Shown here: positions 16,929 to 25,454 of the stretch, piece by piece
How positions within the stretch are numbered: the stretch's first letter is position 1
Layout: every line of letters starts with the position of its first letter
Origin: Cardinium hertigii_C
GTDB taxonomy: Bacteria > Bacteroidota > Bacteroidia > Cytophagales > Amoebophilaceae
Reading direction: 5' to 3'
NCBI RefSeq assembly: GCF_050864855.1
Contig: NZ_JBOZWW010000008.1
Location: 1 to 37,029, forward strand
DNA: 37,029 nucleotides
Made by a program: the position numbers and the translations under genes
Notes under the pieces: model-generated
The model's database searches: none
What the model was told of the DNA's origin: nothing
What the model saw: the letters and a program-made list of their open reading frames with translations, nothing else

Positions 16929-18213
16929 GAGACCGTTGTTATAGATAGTTATTATAATTTTTGATAAGGTTGTAGTTGTATTTTTTGTAGTTTTTATGGT
17001 TAAGGATGCATAAATTTCATTATTTATTGATTTTCAAGTTAATATTTGTATATTTTAGATATACCATCCCCCTAAAAACCCTTTAAAATGATATTTGGAG
17101 CTCTATATAAATTATAGGCTATAGATTCCATAACATGTTGCGTATGGGTTTTATCAAGGCCTATATACCTAGCTCCTGAACTACGGAACCACCTCTTAAT
17201 ACTTCCAAATACTCTTTCTACTTTATAGCGCGTCTTAGATACCAATTTATTAAACCGTTTAGCAGCAGGTGATAAGGGATGATTTCTATTACCTTTCTTT
17301 TGAATAGCTGATTTTAATTTCTTGTTTTTTAGTAAAGTTTCGTTGGGCAAACCGCTATAGCCTTTATCTCCATAGAGCCTGCTTCCTGCTTTTAGAGATA
17401 CTTTATCCAATAATATAGGTAAATGGGCACCATCATGACTAGATGCTTTTGTAGTCGTGACTGCCAGAACTAAACCTTCTTTACTTTCTATAAGGACATG
17501 TCGTTTATACCCATAGTAAAGATTATGACCTTTTTTGGTCCAACTAGCTTCTGGATCTACCCCTTTTTGATAACTATGAGATACCGATATAGTACCATCC
17601 TCACGCAAATCATAGCTCTTTTTACCTTTGGGACGTCTAGGAGTAGGGGTGATAGAGGCGTCAATAACTGCACCATGCTGAACCAGAACACCATGGTTAG
17701 ATAGTTGATCATTTATGATTTTTAACAATCTATCTAAAGCTTTCTTTTCTGTAAGAGCAGTCCTAAATCTGCTTAATACACTATGATCTGGTACGGAATT
17801 ATCCATCGATATACCACAAAACCTGCTAAAAGTAATACGATCATTTACTTCCTCTTCGACTTGGTAATCGCTCAACCCATACCACTGCTCAAGCAATAGC
17901 ATTTTAAACAAAAGAAGGGGACTATAAGCAGGCTTGCCTGATAAACGTAAACCTTTAGGATAATAAATACGCAGTTCTTTTTCTACTAATGACCAGTTAA
18001 TCAGATTATTGATTTGATCAAAAAAGGTATGCTTGCATTTACGACGACTAGCTGATATATCTGATAAACTTAACTGACCGCTCACTTTGATTGACATAAT
18101 AATATCATAAAATTTTTATTACAAAACCTAAACAATAATTACAAGTTAAACTTTTAATAAAATTAACAATTACTTTTTTATACTAAAATCTAAAAACCTA
18201 TTGCAACGGTCTC
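16929..18213 (-). mobile_element. IS5-group insertion sequence, copy 4 (inversion partner)
   Basis: 1285 bp with terminal repeats. Flanks are AATAT (16924-16928) and ATATT (18214-18218), which are reverse complements rather than a direct duplication. As far as I could compare, it is identical to copy 5 in the transposase and both end regions, in opposite orientation. Its left flank pairs with the inverted left flank of copy 5. Confidence 0.95.
17072..18097 (-). CDS. IS5-family transposase (copy 4)
   Basis: 341 residues with D146, D244 and E294 in place. The protein is identical to that of copy 5 and distinguished from other copies by isoleucine in R-I-Y-Y-P-K (about residue 44) and by K-G-N-R-N-H near 268-273. 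Identity of the two copies is consistent with recent duplication or gene conversion. Confidence 0.95.
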   Translation of the reverse strand: MSIKVSGQLSLSDISASRRKCKHTFFDQINNLINWSLVEKELRIYYPKGLRLSGKPAYSPLLLFKMLLLEQWYGLSDYQVEEEVNDRITFSRFCGISMDNSVPDHSVLSRFRTALTEKKALDRLLKIINDQLSNHGVLVQHGAVIDASITPTPRRPKGKKSYDLREDGTISVSHSYQKGVDPEASWTKKGHNLYYGYKRHVLIESKEGLVLAVTTTKASSHDGAHLPILLDKVSLKAGSRLYGDKGYSGLPNETLLKNKKLKSAIQKKGNRNHPLSPAAKRFNKLVSKTRYKVERVFGSIKRWFRSSGARYIGLDKTHTQHVMESIAYNLYRAPNIILKGF

Positions 18214-19331
18214 ATATTGTTAAAGCTATTAAAAGTTGTACCAACGTAATGGGCAATGTTAGCATTATTGCAAATGATGATACGATTTTCCAAATCGTTG
18301 CTACTGTTCGAGAACAGTTAGCCATTCCTGGTCCTACTTTAAATGAATTATTGCCATTTTGTTGCAAACAAACATCCAAGGAACGATTAGAAGGAAGTAA
18401 TGTAGCATATCCTAAGTTTTTAATATTTGATTATCAATTTTATATAAAAAACCCTAGTCACTATGTAGATAGGGTTGGCAACAAATTAGGGTTCCCAATC
18501 ATTGTAAAGCCTACAAATTTAGCAGGATCATTAGAAATACAAAAAATAAATAATCTAGAAGAGCTATCGACATGGTGTAGTAGGTATGAGCCGCAAGAGA
18601 TTTTAAAATCTTACGGTCGAGCCATTCCCTTTATTTTTGAAACATGTATACCTACAGAAAAATTTGATCTATTTCATTGTGATTCCGTTATTAACAACGG
18701 GCAAGTTATCTTTACTCAAGTTAGTCGCTATGCATATCCTTGTATGGAAGTTGGCACGAATGGTAAAAATTGTGGCAGTATTTTTATTCCTGATACAATT
18801 AAAAAGTACAAAGCGCTTTATGAACTACCAGAATTAGTGATTACGGCTTTTAAACGATTTGCCGCCATACCAAATGGAGTGATGCACTTAGAGGCCTTCA
18901 GAGATCGATATAATGGACAAATAATTTTTCTTGAAACACAATTAAGAGCACCAGGGGGCGAGGTTTGTACGGCATATAAATATGCATTAGATATAGATTT
19001 AGTGGAAGTTGACTATAGGTTGCAAATGAATCTACCCATTTCACTAAATAAACGGACCAACTTTTATACTGCATGGCTACAGATTCCTACCCAGACAGGT
19101 ATTATAGACCGGCTTATTTTACCAAAGGTTAAAAGTAGCATACTAAAAATGAATTACAAGATAGTAGCCCATCAAAAAACAGAACGTCCTTCATCTATAT
19201 TAATGCATCGCAATACTGCTTTGAATATTATAATAGGTAACAAAAATTATGCTGAATTAGTGAAAGATTTTAATTATTTAAAAGACTTTGAACCCTTCGT
19301 GTATAGTGTTCATACCTTTAATGTTACGTAA
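18214..19331 (+). pseudogene. ATP-grasp ligase, main part (separated from its 5' end by IS insertion and inversion)
   Basis: In-frame from the IS edge: I-V-K-A-I-K-S-C-T-N..., 370 residues from the valine codon at 18219 to the stop at 19329-19331. ATP-grasp features: G-F-P-I-I-V-K-P-T-N-L-A-G-S nucleotide-binding lysine and loop, H-L-E-A-F-R-D and F-L-E-T-Q-L-R-A-P-G-G-E for metal and ATP contacts. Such enzymes join a carboxylate, activated as acylphosphate, to an amine. The first 97 codons are at 22920-23210 on the other strand; joining them restores a 466-residue protein. As it stands only an IS-borne TTG at 18201 could start it. Followed by the MATE gene after 14 bases. Confidence 0.85.
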
Positions 19332-19345
19332 TACAACCATTAACA

Positions 19346-20653
19346 ATGATCCATTTTTTTAAGCTATCCATCCCTGTTATACTAAGTAGTACGATTCATT
19401 GTCTAATGACCATTACAGACTTATTGATGATTGCGCATTTAGGTATGATTCCCGTATCTGCTGTTTCTATAAGTATAGATTTAGCACTTATTGGCTCTGT
19501 TTTTCCTTCTGGAATTGCTTATGGACTACAACCCTTTATAAAACAACTTAACCACCAAACCATATATGAAAACACAAAATGGTTTTACAATAGCTTATGT
19601 ATCAATGTATTTGGGTCAATCATATGTTGTGGCCTTTTATTATATATGATCCATTGGTTGCCTTATTTTAAGCAAGATCCACAAGCAGTCGCTCTGGTTC
19701 CATACTACATGCCATGGCTGGCTTTTTCCATCTTGCCTACAATGATCTATAATACTTTTTGTCGCTATTTAGAAGGATTGACCTATACAAAACCTATTGG
19801 CATAGCAACTATGATCGGATTGATTGCTAATATTATATTGAATTATTTATTGATATATATCAAAATAGGAAATTTTACAAATGGTCTTATTGGAGCAGGT
19901 ATAGCGACTTTATGTAGCAAGCTGATTATGGTGGTGGTACTTATCCCATATGTATGGAAAAGATTAGATATTAACGCTAAAGATCGATTGATGCTACCCT
20001 ATTTTGATGGCCAATATATAAAAAAGTTATTAATATTAGGATTACCAATTGGTATTCAGCTACTTTTAGAATTTTTGTTTTTTTCTATTACAAGCCTTAT
20101 GATAGGCAGTCTTGGGGCCTTATATAAAGGAGCAAATGCTATATTAGATAGCATAATTAGTATACCTCTTGGCGTTAGCTGGGGTTTTTCTTTAATAGCT
20201 TCTACTTTGGTAAAGCAGAATAGTTGCAGCAAACACAAAGAAAAAGCTATTTGGGTATATTATGTGACTCCTGGTATAGTTACCCTGCTATTAGCTTTTT
20301 TTATAGTTAATTATTCATTTTTCATTTTTACTGTATGGTATAAAGGCTGTCCAATAGACTATAGCATAATTTGTTCCTCTATTCCTTTAGCTGTATTATT
20401 TATTTTTGTAGATGGATTTTATACCATCAGCTTAGGACTTTTAAGAGGTTTAAAAGATACTTTCTTCCCATTTTTGATTGCTACAATAACCAATTGGTTG
20501 ATAGGTATACCCTTGTGTTATTTGTTTACAAAAATTATAAACTGGGATATTCCATCAATCTGGCTAAGCAAAATTGTTGCTTTTTTAATTTCAGGAATCA
20601 TATTGTTTGTTCGATTCTCAAAAAGATACAATGAAAAAAAGATGTACTATTGA
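19346..20653 (+). CDS. MATE-family efflux transporter
   Basis: 435 residues with twelve hydrophobic helices. It begins F-F-K-L-S-I-P-V-I-L-S-S, then D-L-L-M-I-A-H-L-G, the standard first-helix region of MATE (NorM/DinF-like) proteins. The middle E-F-L-F-F-S-I-T-S-L-M-I-G repeats the motif in the second half, as expected for this two-fold family. It is predicted to export a compound through the inner membrane using a sodium or proton gradient. Its position between ligase and methyltransferase suggests it exports the pathway product. Its 3' end overlaps the next gene by 23 bases. Confidence 0.93.
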   Translation: MIHFFKLSIPVILSSTIHCLMTITDLLMIAHLGMIPVSAVSISIDLALIGSVFPSGIAYGLQPFIKQLNHQTIYENTKWFYNSLCINVFGSIICCGLLLYMIHWLPYFKQDPQAVALVPYYMPWLAFSILPTMIYNTFCRYLEGLTYTKPIGIATMIGLIANIILNYLLIYIKIGNFTNGLIGAGIATLCSKLIMVVVLIPYVWKRLDINAKDRLMLPYFDGQYIKKLLILGLPIGIQLLLEFLFFSITSLMIGSLGALYKGANAILDSIISIPLGVSWGFSLIASTLVKQNSCSKHKEKAIWVYYVTPGIVTLLLAFFIVNYSFFIFTVWYKGCPIDYSIICSSIPLAVLFIFVDGFYTISLGLLRGLKDTFFPFLIATITNWLIGIPLCYLFTKIINWDIPSIWLSKIVAFLISGIILFVRFSKRYNEKKMYY

Positions 20654-21650
20654 AGAAGAAATGTTTTTGCCTTCTCAGAAACTGGCACAAGAAGAATTGA
20701 AGCTATATGAAAAGTATTCCATTCCTTCTTTGATTCAAGCAGAAAGTTTTACCATAAAAACCTTATTACAACGCAACATTGAACGTTGGATTGAACCATT
20801 CAATAGGTTACCTCAAAATATATTTACATTTCAGCAAGATGGTATTTGTTTTTTTGGTAGAAAATTAATAGCTGAAAGAAAGCTAACTGGACATTTAAAA
20901 GAATTAAATTGCAGCCACATTACGCCTTCCATGCTATTGGGCATTTTAGTACATTTCGAACACAGCGCTCATGCCATAGCAGCTTTTTACCATCCTTTAA
21001 CTTTTTCAGAAAAACTGAACCTTTTTTCAAAAATTGCTGCTAATCCAATGGTTGATATCTATCATCCTTTTGTTTGGTTGGATCCATCTTCTCATCGAGA
21101 ACGCTCATCACCTAAATCTGGATGGTCTATTGATACCATGCGTGCAAAGAATTTGGAGGAAGGTGAGCGACCCATTAGATCCTACACTTTAGAATGGTTA
21201 AAGCATGAAACCATGGATGGAAAGATTATTTACGACCCTGCCTGTTCAACTGGGTTATTTTTACATACGATCAAATCATCATACCCTTACGCCACAGTCA
21301 TTGGCCAAGATTTAAGTCAAAAAATGGTTGATTATGCTAGCCCCTTTGTTGATAAAGTCATATGGGGAGATGCTGCAAAACCCGGTATTCCTGAAAACTA
21401 TTGTGACTATCTATTTGTTCGATTTCTTAATGCTGAAGTTGTAAGTAGAAAGCACGCCTATGCTCTATTTCCCATACTACTTAGTCGACTAAAAAAAAAT
21501 GGAAAAATGATTGTATTTGGACATACACCTGTATTATTATACATGCCATACATAGAATGTTTCCATAATCTTATTGCTATACAAAGAACAGGATATGCTG
21601 TAGAAAGTGGATCAATTTTTCAATATTACATATTGAGACCGTTGCAATAG
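20631..21650 (+). CDS. Class I SAM-dependent methyltransferase with an unrecognised N-terminal domain
   Basis: 339 residues from the ATG at 20631; a TTG at 20607 is possible but less likely. The first ~170 residues are helical and not recognised. The C-terminal part has SAM motif I, I-Y-D-P-A-C-S-T-G-L-F-L, then G-Q-D-L-S for the ribose-binding acid and W-G-D-A for the adenine contact. The last codons, L-R-P-L-Q-stop, are read from the IS end at 21635; in the restored order they would be L-Q-H-K-P-stop. It may methylate a pathway intermediate, although SAM-fold enzymes with extra N-terminal domains can catalyse other reactions. Confidence 0.8.
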   Translation: MKKRCTIEEEMFLPSQKLAQEELKLYEKYSIPSLIQAESFTIKTLLQRNIERWIEPFNRLPQNIFTFQQDGICFFGRKLIAERKLTGHLKELNCSHITPSMLLGILVHFEHSAHAIAAFYHPLTFSEKLNLFSKIAANPMVDIYHPFVWLDPSSHRERSSPKSGWSIDTMRAKNLEEGERPIRSYTLEWLKHETMDGKIIYDPACSTGLFLHTIKSSYPYATVIGQDLSQKMVDYASPFVDKVIWGDAAKPGIPENYCDYLFVRFLNAEVVSRKHAYALFPILLSRLKKNGKMIVFGHTPVLLYMPYIECFHNLIAIQRTGYAVESGSIFQYYILRPLQ

Positions 21651-22919
21651 GTTTTTAGATTTTAGTATAAAAAAGTAATTGTTAATTTTATTAAAAGTTT
21701 AACTTGTAATTATTGTTTAGGTTTTGTAATAAAAATTTTATGATATTATTATGTCAATCAAAGTGAGCGGTCAGTTAAGTTTATCAGATATATCAGCTAG
21801 TCGTCGTAAATGCAAGCATACCTTTTTTGATCAAATCAATAATCTGATTAACTGGTCATTAGTAGAAAAAGAACTGCGTATTTATTATCCTAAAGGTTTA
21901 CGTTTATCAGGCAAGCCTGCTTATAGTCCCCTTCTTTTGTTTAAAATGCTATTGCTTGAGCAGTGGTATGGGTTGAGCGATTACCAAGTCGAAGAGGAAG
22001 TAAATGATCGTATTACTTTTAGCAGGTTTTGTGGTATATCGATGGATAATTCCGTACCAGATCATAGTGTATTAAGCAGATTTAGGACTGCTCTTACAGA
22101 AAAGAAAGCTTTAGATAGATTGTTAAAAATCATAAATGATCAACTATCTAACCATGGTGTTCTGGTTCAGCATGGTGCAGTTATTGACGCCTCTATCACC
22201 CCTACTCCTAGACGTCCCAAAGGTAAAAAGAGCTATGATTTGCGTGAGGATGGTACTATATCGGTATCTCATAGTTATCAAAAAGGGGTAGATCCAGAAG
22301 CTAGTTGGACCAAAAAAGGTCATAATCTTTACTATGGGTATAAACGACATGTCCTTATAGAAAGTAAAGAAGGTTTAGTTCTGGCAGTCACGACTACAAA
22401 AGCATCTAGTCATGATGGTGCCCATTTACCTATATTATTGGATAAAGTATCTCTAAAAGCAGGAAGCAGGCTCTATGGAGATAAAGGCTATAGCGGTTTG
22501 CCCAACGAAACTTTACTAAAAAACAAGAAATTAAAATCAGCTATTCAAAAGAAAGGTAATAGAAATCATCCCTTATCACCTGCTGCTAAACGGTTTAATA
22601 AATTGGTATCTAAGACGCGCTATAAAGTAGAAAGAGTATTTGGAAGTATTAAGAGGTGGTTCCGTAGTTCAGGAGCTAGGTATATAGGCCTTGATAAAAC
22701 CCATACGCAACATGTTATGGAATCTATAGCCTATAATTTATATAGAGCTCCAAATATCATTTTAAAGGGTTTTTAGGGGGATGGTATATCTAAAATATAC
22801 AAATATTAACTTGAAAATCAATAAATAATGAAATTTATGCATCCTTAACCATAAAAACTACAAAAAATACAACTACAACCTTATCAAAAATTATAATAAC
22901 TATCTATAACAACGGTCTC
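21635..22919 (+). mobile_element. IS5-group insertion sequence, copy 5 (inversion partner)
   Basis: 1285 bp in the orientation opposite to copy 4 and apparently identical to it. Flanks are ATATT (21630-21634) and AATAT (22920-22924), which do not form a direct duplication but match those of copy 4 when crossed. It cuts the ATP-grasp gene on its right and the methyltransferase end on its left. Confidence 0.95.
21751..22776 (+). CDS. IS5-family transposase (copy 5)
   Basis: 341 residues, identical in sequence to the copy 4 protein, with the DDE triad intact. Either copy could supply transposase for the whole family. Confidence 0.95.
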   Translation: MSIKVSGQLSLSDISASRRKCKHTFFDQINNLINWSLVEKELRIYYPKGLRLSGKPAYSPLLLFKMLLLEQWYGLSDYQVEEEVNDRITFSRFCGISMDNSVPDHSVLSRFRTALTEKKALDRLLKIINDQLSNHGVLVQHGAVIDASITPTPRRPKGKKSYDLREDGTISVSHSYQKGVDPEASWTKKGHNLYYGYKRHVLIESKEGLVLAVTTTKASSHDGAHLPILLDKVSLKAGSRLYGDKGYSGLPNETLLKNKKLKSAIQKKGNRNHPLSPAAKRFNKLVSKTRYKVERVFGSIKRWFRSSGARYIGLDKTHTQHVMESIAYNLYRAPNIILKGF

Positions 22920-23210
22920 AATATGTTGTACGTCGAAATGGTCTATAAAAATGATTGCATCAAATCGTTTCTTTTGTGCATCTGTTAATACATAAGTTGC
23001 TAGTTTAGCAATCAGAATCAATCGACTATTAGCAGGAACAAACTCGAAATTACTTTTTAACGGGTAATCTTCTGATAATACAAAGTACGTTATAGGTTTA
23101 CTTGAATTTGTATGTGCATGTACCTGGAAACGGGTTAATGTCTGGACTAGACACAACAGATAAAATAAGTAGACAAATTTTTTATTTGCAAAAATTTTAT
23201 AGCAAAACAT
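22920..23210 (-). pseudogene. ATP-grasp ligase, N-terminal 97 codons
   Basis: The frame runs from 23210 into the IS, where it ends after IS-derived residues at 22884. Native sequence ends D-H-F-D-V-Q-H-I; the isoleucine codon ATT lies within the 5-bp duplicated site and continues exactly in frame with V-K-A-I-K at 18219. The segment F-D-A-I-I-F-I-D-H-F-D-V is the usual pre-ATP-grasp Rossmann-like strand with acidic end. The first ~25 residues are hydrophobic and look unlike a ligase, so the true start may be a later non-ATG codon. It follows the aminomutase gene by 42 bases. Confidence 0.8.
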
Positions 23211-23252
23211 AATTTAAATATTTTAAATAATTTAAAAATAAGTTCTCGAAAC

Positions 23253-24842
23253 CTATCTTAGCTTAATATGGATACTTGCTAGTGCTTCTATTAATTGACC
23301 AGTTTTAATTAAACTGGCTATTTTATTTATATCTTCACTCATGTAACGATCTGCTTCCAGGCAGCTAACAGATGAACGAACCAGCCTATGGATCGTTTTT
23401 CCTGGAGTGCTCAATAATTCTATTTGACCAGCAACATCTATGGCTTGTGCAGCACTAATGAGTTCAATAGCTAGAATGTAAGTATTGTTATTTAATATTT
23501 TTCTTGCGTTTCGTGCTGCAATCAATCCCATGCTAACAACGTCTTGGTTATCAGCATTTGACGGTATACTTTGAATACTTGCTGGAGTACTAGTCAATCG
23601 ATTCTCTGCCACTAAAGCAGTTGCAGGATATTGTGTCCCTGCTAAACCGCAATGAAGTCCCGGCTGATTTTTTACTAAAAATGGGGTCAACCCACTATTG
23701 AGTTGTTTATTTAATAGCCTATTGGTTCTTCTTTCTGATAGAACGCCTAGTTGCGTTAAAGCAATAGCAAGGAAGTCCATCGCAAAAGCAATAGGTTGTC
23801 CATGAAAGTTACCACCATGAAATACCTGGTTGTCTTTAAAAAAAAGCGGATTATCATTAGCAGAGTTTAACTCTATGGTAACTATTTTTTGTGCATGATA
23901 TAGGGTGTCTCTGATGGCACCAACTATTTGTGGGATACATCTTAATGTATAGGCCTTTTGCAAATAGACGTTTGTTAAGGTTACGGCTCCATTTTTTTGT
24001 TCTAGTAGATTGCTACACAGTGTTTCATGATTTGTAATCAACCTTGATCCATCTATTAAGTTTGTAATATTAAAAGCGGTGTCTATTTGTCCTTGGTGTG
24101 GTCTTGCTATATTGTTCCCTTGTGGACTGAATGGACTATTTAATGCCTTTTGATTTTCTAAAACAAGTGCTGCAATAATTTCAGCAGTTTTTATTTGAAT
24201 AAACGCGTCGTAGATCAATAAAGCAGCTAATCCAGTCATGGCGGAAGTACCATTAATAGTAGCTAAGCCCTCTTTGAATTTGAAATCTAAAGGTTTTATC
24301 CCAAGTTCAGTAAGCTTGTCTCTAGTGGGCATTGGCTGACCATCTGCTCCAAAAATAGATCCTTCCCCTATTAAGGTTAATGCAAGGTGTGCCAATGGTG
24401 CAAGATCTCCACTTGCACCTAAAGAGCCTATTTCTGGTATTACAGGAATAATATCATGGTTTAAGTAAAAAATCAACCGGTCTATAAAAGATTTTGTAAT
24501 GGCAGAATATCCTTTTGCTAGGGAATTAATTCGAGCCAATAGTATGGCTCTTGACTCCTCTTTAGAAAAAAAAGGAGCTATTCCAGCAGCATGGCTTCGA
24601 ATCAAATTATGCTGGAGTTCTGTTTCATATTTTTTATCAATTAAAATAGAAACCATTTCTCCATAACCCGTTGTGACGCCGTAAATGGGTATACCATTTG
24701 CTATAAGCAATTCTAAAAATTGCCTGCTATCTAAGATGTTAGATACAGCATGATCAGCTAATCTAATTTCACGCCTTTCATGAGCAATCGCATAAACTTC
24801 ATCTATTGATAAATTACTACCATCTATTATAACTTTGTTCAT
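23253..24842 (-). CDS. MIO-dependent aromatic aminomutase/ammonia-lyase, closest by eye to tyrosine 2,3-aminomutases
   Basis: 529 residues. The A143-S144-G145 triplet in G-S-L-G-A-S-G-D-L-A-P-L forms the MIO cofactor by self-cyclisation. The catalytic tyrosine is Y60 (T-T-G-Y-G-E-M), and R-S-H-A-A-G at 82-87 places H84 in the substrate pocket. The active-site loop reads D-N-Q-D-V-V-S-M-G, as in bacterial tyrosine/phenylalanine aminomutases and lyases, whereas histidine ammonia-lyases have Q-E-D-H-V-S-M. T-T-G-Y-G-E-M also fits the aminomutases of enediyne pathways. A homology tool would often label this hutH, but no other hut gene is present in the window. Predicted role: make beta-tyrosine or another beta-amino acid (or a cinnamate) as the first step of the operon. 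Mutase versus lyase activity cannot be settled from sequence. Confidence 0.85.
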   Translation of the reverse strand: MNKVIIDGSNLSIDEVYAIAHERREIRLADHAVSNILDSRQFLELLIANGIPIYGVTTGYGEMVSILIDKKYETELQHNLIRSHAAGIAPFFSKEESRAILLARINSLAKGYSAITKSFIDRLIFYLNHDIIPVIPEIGSLGASGDLAPLAHLALTLIGEGSIFGADGQPMPTRDKLTELGIKPLDFKFKEGLATINGTSAMTGLAALLIYDAFIQIKTAEIIAALVLENQKALNSPFSPQGNNIARPHQGQIDTAFNITNLIDGSRLITNHETLCSNLLEQKNGAVTLTNVYLQKAYTLRCIPQIVGAIRDTLYHAQKIVTIELNSANDNPLFFKDNQVFHGGNFHGQPIAFAMDFLAIALTQLGVLSERRTNRLLNKQLNSGLTPFLVKNQPGLHCGLAGTQYPATALVAENRLTSTPASIQSIPSNADNQDVVSMGLIAARNARKILNNNTYILAIELISAAQAIDVAGQIELLSTPGKTIHRLVRSSVSCLEADRYMSEDINKIASLIKTGQLIEALASIHIKLR

Positions 24843-25454
24843 GCAGTTAATTTTAATCTAAAGAACAAGATGCTAGATCAGATACTAGCCTATTTTGTAT
24901 TAAAAACATTACTAAATACAGATAAAATTTCTAAAATACAATGTATCAACCATTATTAATTACATTTTTGTCATGTTTTCTTTAAGAAAGTATTATTTTA
25001 CCGTTAACCACGCATCGCTTTGTTGCATCAATGATTTAAAATTTGATTTTTTGCAGTTATGCATGGCATATGCTTAGTTATATTGGCTCAATAGCCATGC
25101 CTTGATTTAAATCAGTCACTTGGTTGGAAAAAAAGTGCAACCATTAAATAAAAATAAAACAGGCATAGAACAAAAGTTTCCTTCTTCATCTAACAAAGCT
25201 ATTCCCATCAGCGGTTACGATGGTTATGCTTTTCCCCCACCTTTTTAGGCGATTATAGTAGGTATAATTGTATAAAAATGGCTTATCTCTATTTCATCTG
25301 TTTTGTCTATCCTGTTGCATTTTTATGCTAGTTTATGGATTAACTTTTTATATTTACTTAAGTTGCCCTACTTCAAAGTAGCTAGTAGGGTAGGTTGATT
25401 ATAAAAAAGTCAGTAACTGCATGAATCCATCAAATTGTATTGTATATAAATCCA
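24843..25454. other. Intergenic region upstream of the aminomutase operon and prmC
   Basis: Divergent promoter region for the minus-strand operon and plus-strand prmC. I see no convincing ORF. A hairpin-forming pair GCATGGC...GCCATGC lies at about 25061-25100, and CTTTGTTGCATCAATG at about 25017-25032 resembles an IS end, so decayed IS DNA is possible. No certain promoter was identified. Confidence 0.35.

Larger units (their letters stand above)
14599..24842 (-). other. Reconstructed biosynthetic operon disrupted by two IS copies and an inversion
   Basis: Ancestral order on the minus strand: aromatic aminomutase (24842 to 23253), 42-base gap, ATP-grasp ligase (467 codons including stop once rejoined), 14-base gap, MATE exporter, 23-base overlap, methyltransferase, 12-base gap, AsnB-type enzyme, 98-base gap, small carrier-like ORF. 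The segment 18214-21634 is now reversed. Evidence: crossed pairing of the 5-bp flanks of the two IS copies, in-frame restoration of the ATP-grasp gene, and a natural methyltransferase stop just before asnB. Tight spacing and the enzyme set indicate one pathway for a modified amino acid or small peptide-like compound. The product is unknown. Confidence 0.8.

Noticed and set aside
17498..17704. Repeated 68-residue ORF antisense to each IS5-group transposase (also near 7418, 22144 and 33708)
   Set aside because: Recurs only because the IS recurs; no start signal or domain, so treated as a shadow frame.
18201..19331. Complete 376-residue ATP-grasp gene starting at the TTG at 18201
   Set aside because: The first codons are IS terminal-repeat sequence; native codons begin at 18214 and the true N-terminus is at 22920-23210.
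22884..23210. Independent 108-residue protein
   Set aside because: Its last residues are read from the IS and its native part joins in frame to the ATP-grasp gene.
23253..24842. Histidine ammonia-lyase in a histidine-degradation pathway
   Set aside because: Active-site loop is of the aromatic type, no hutU/hutI/hutG is present, and the restored operon is biosynthetic in character.
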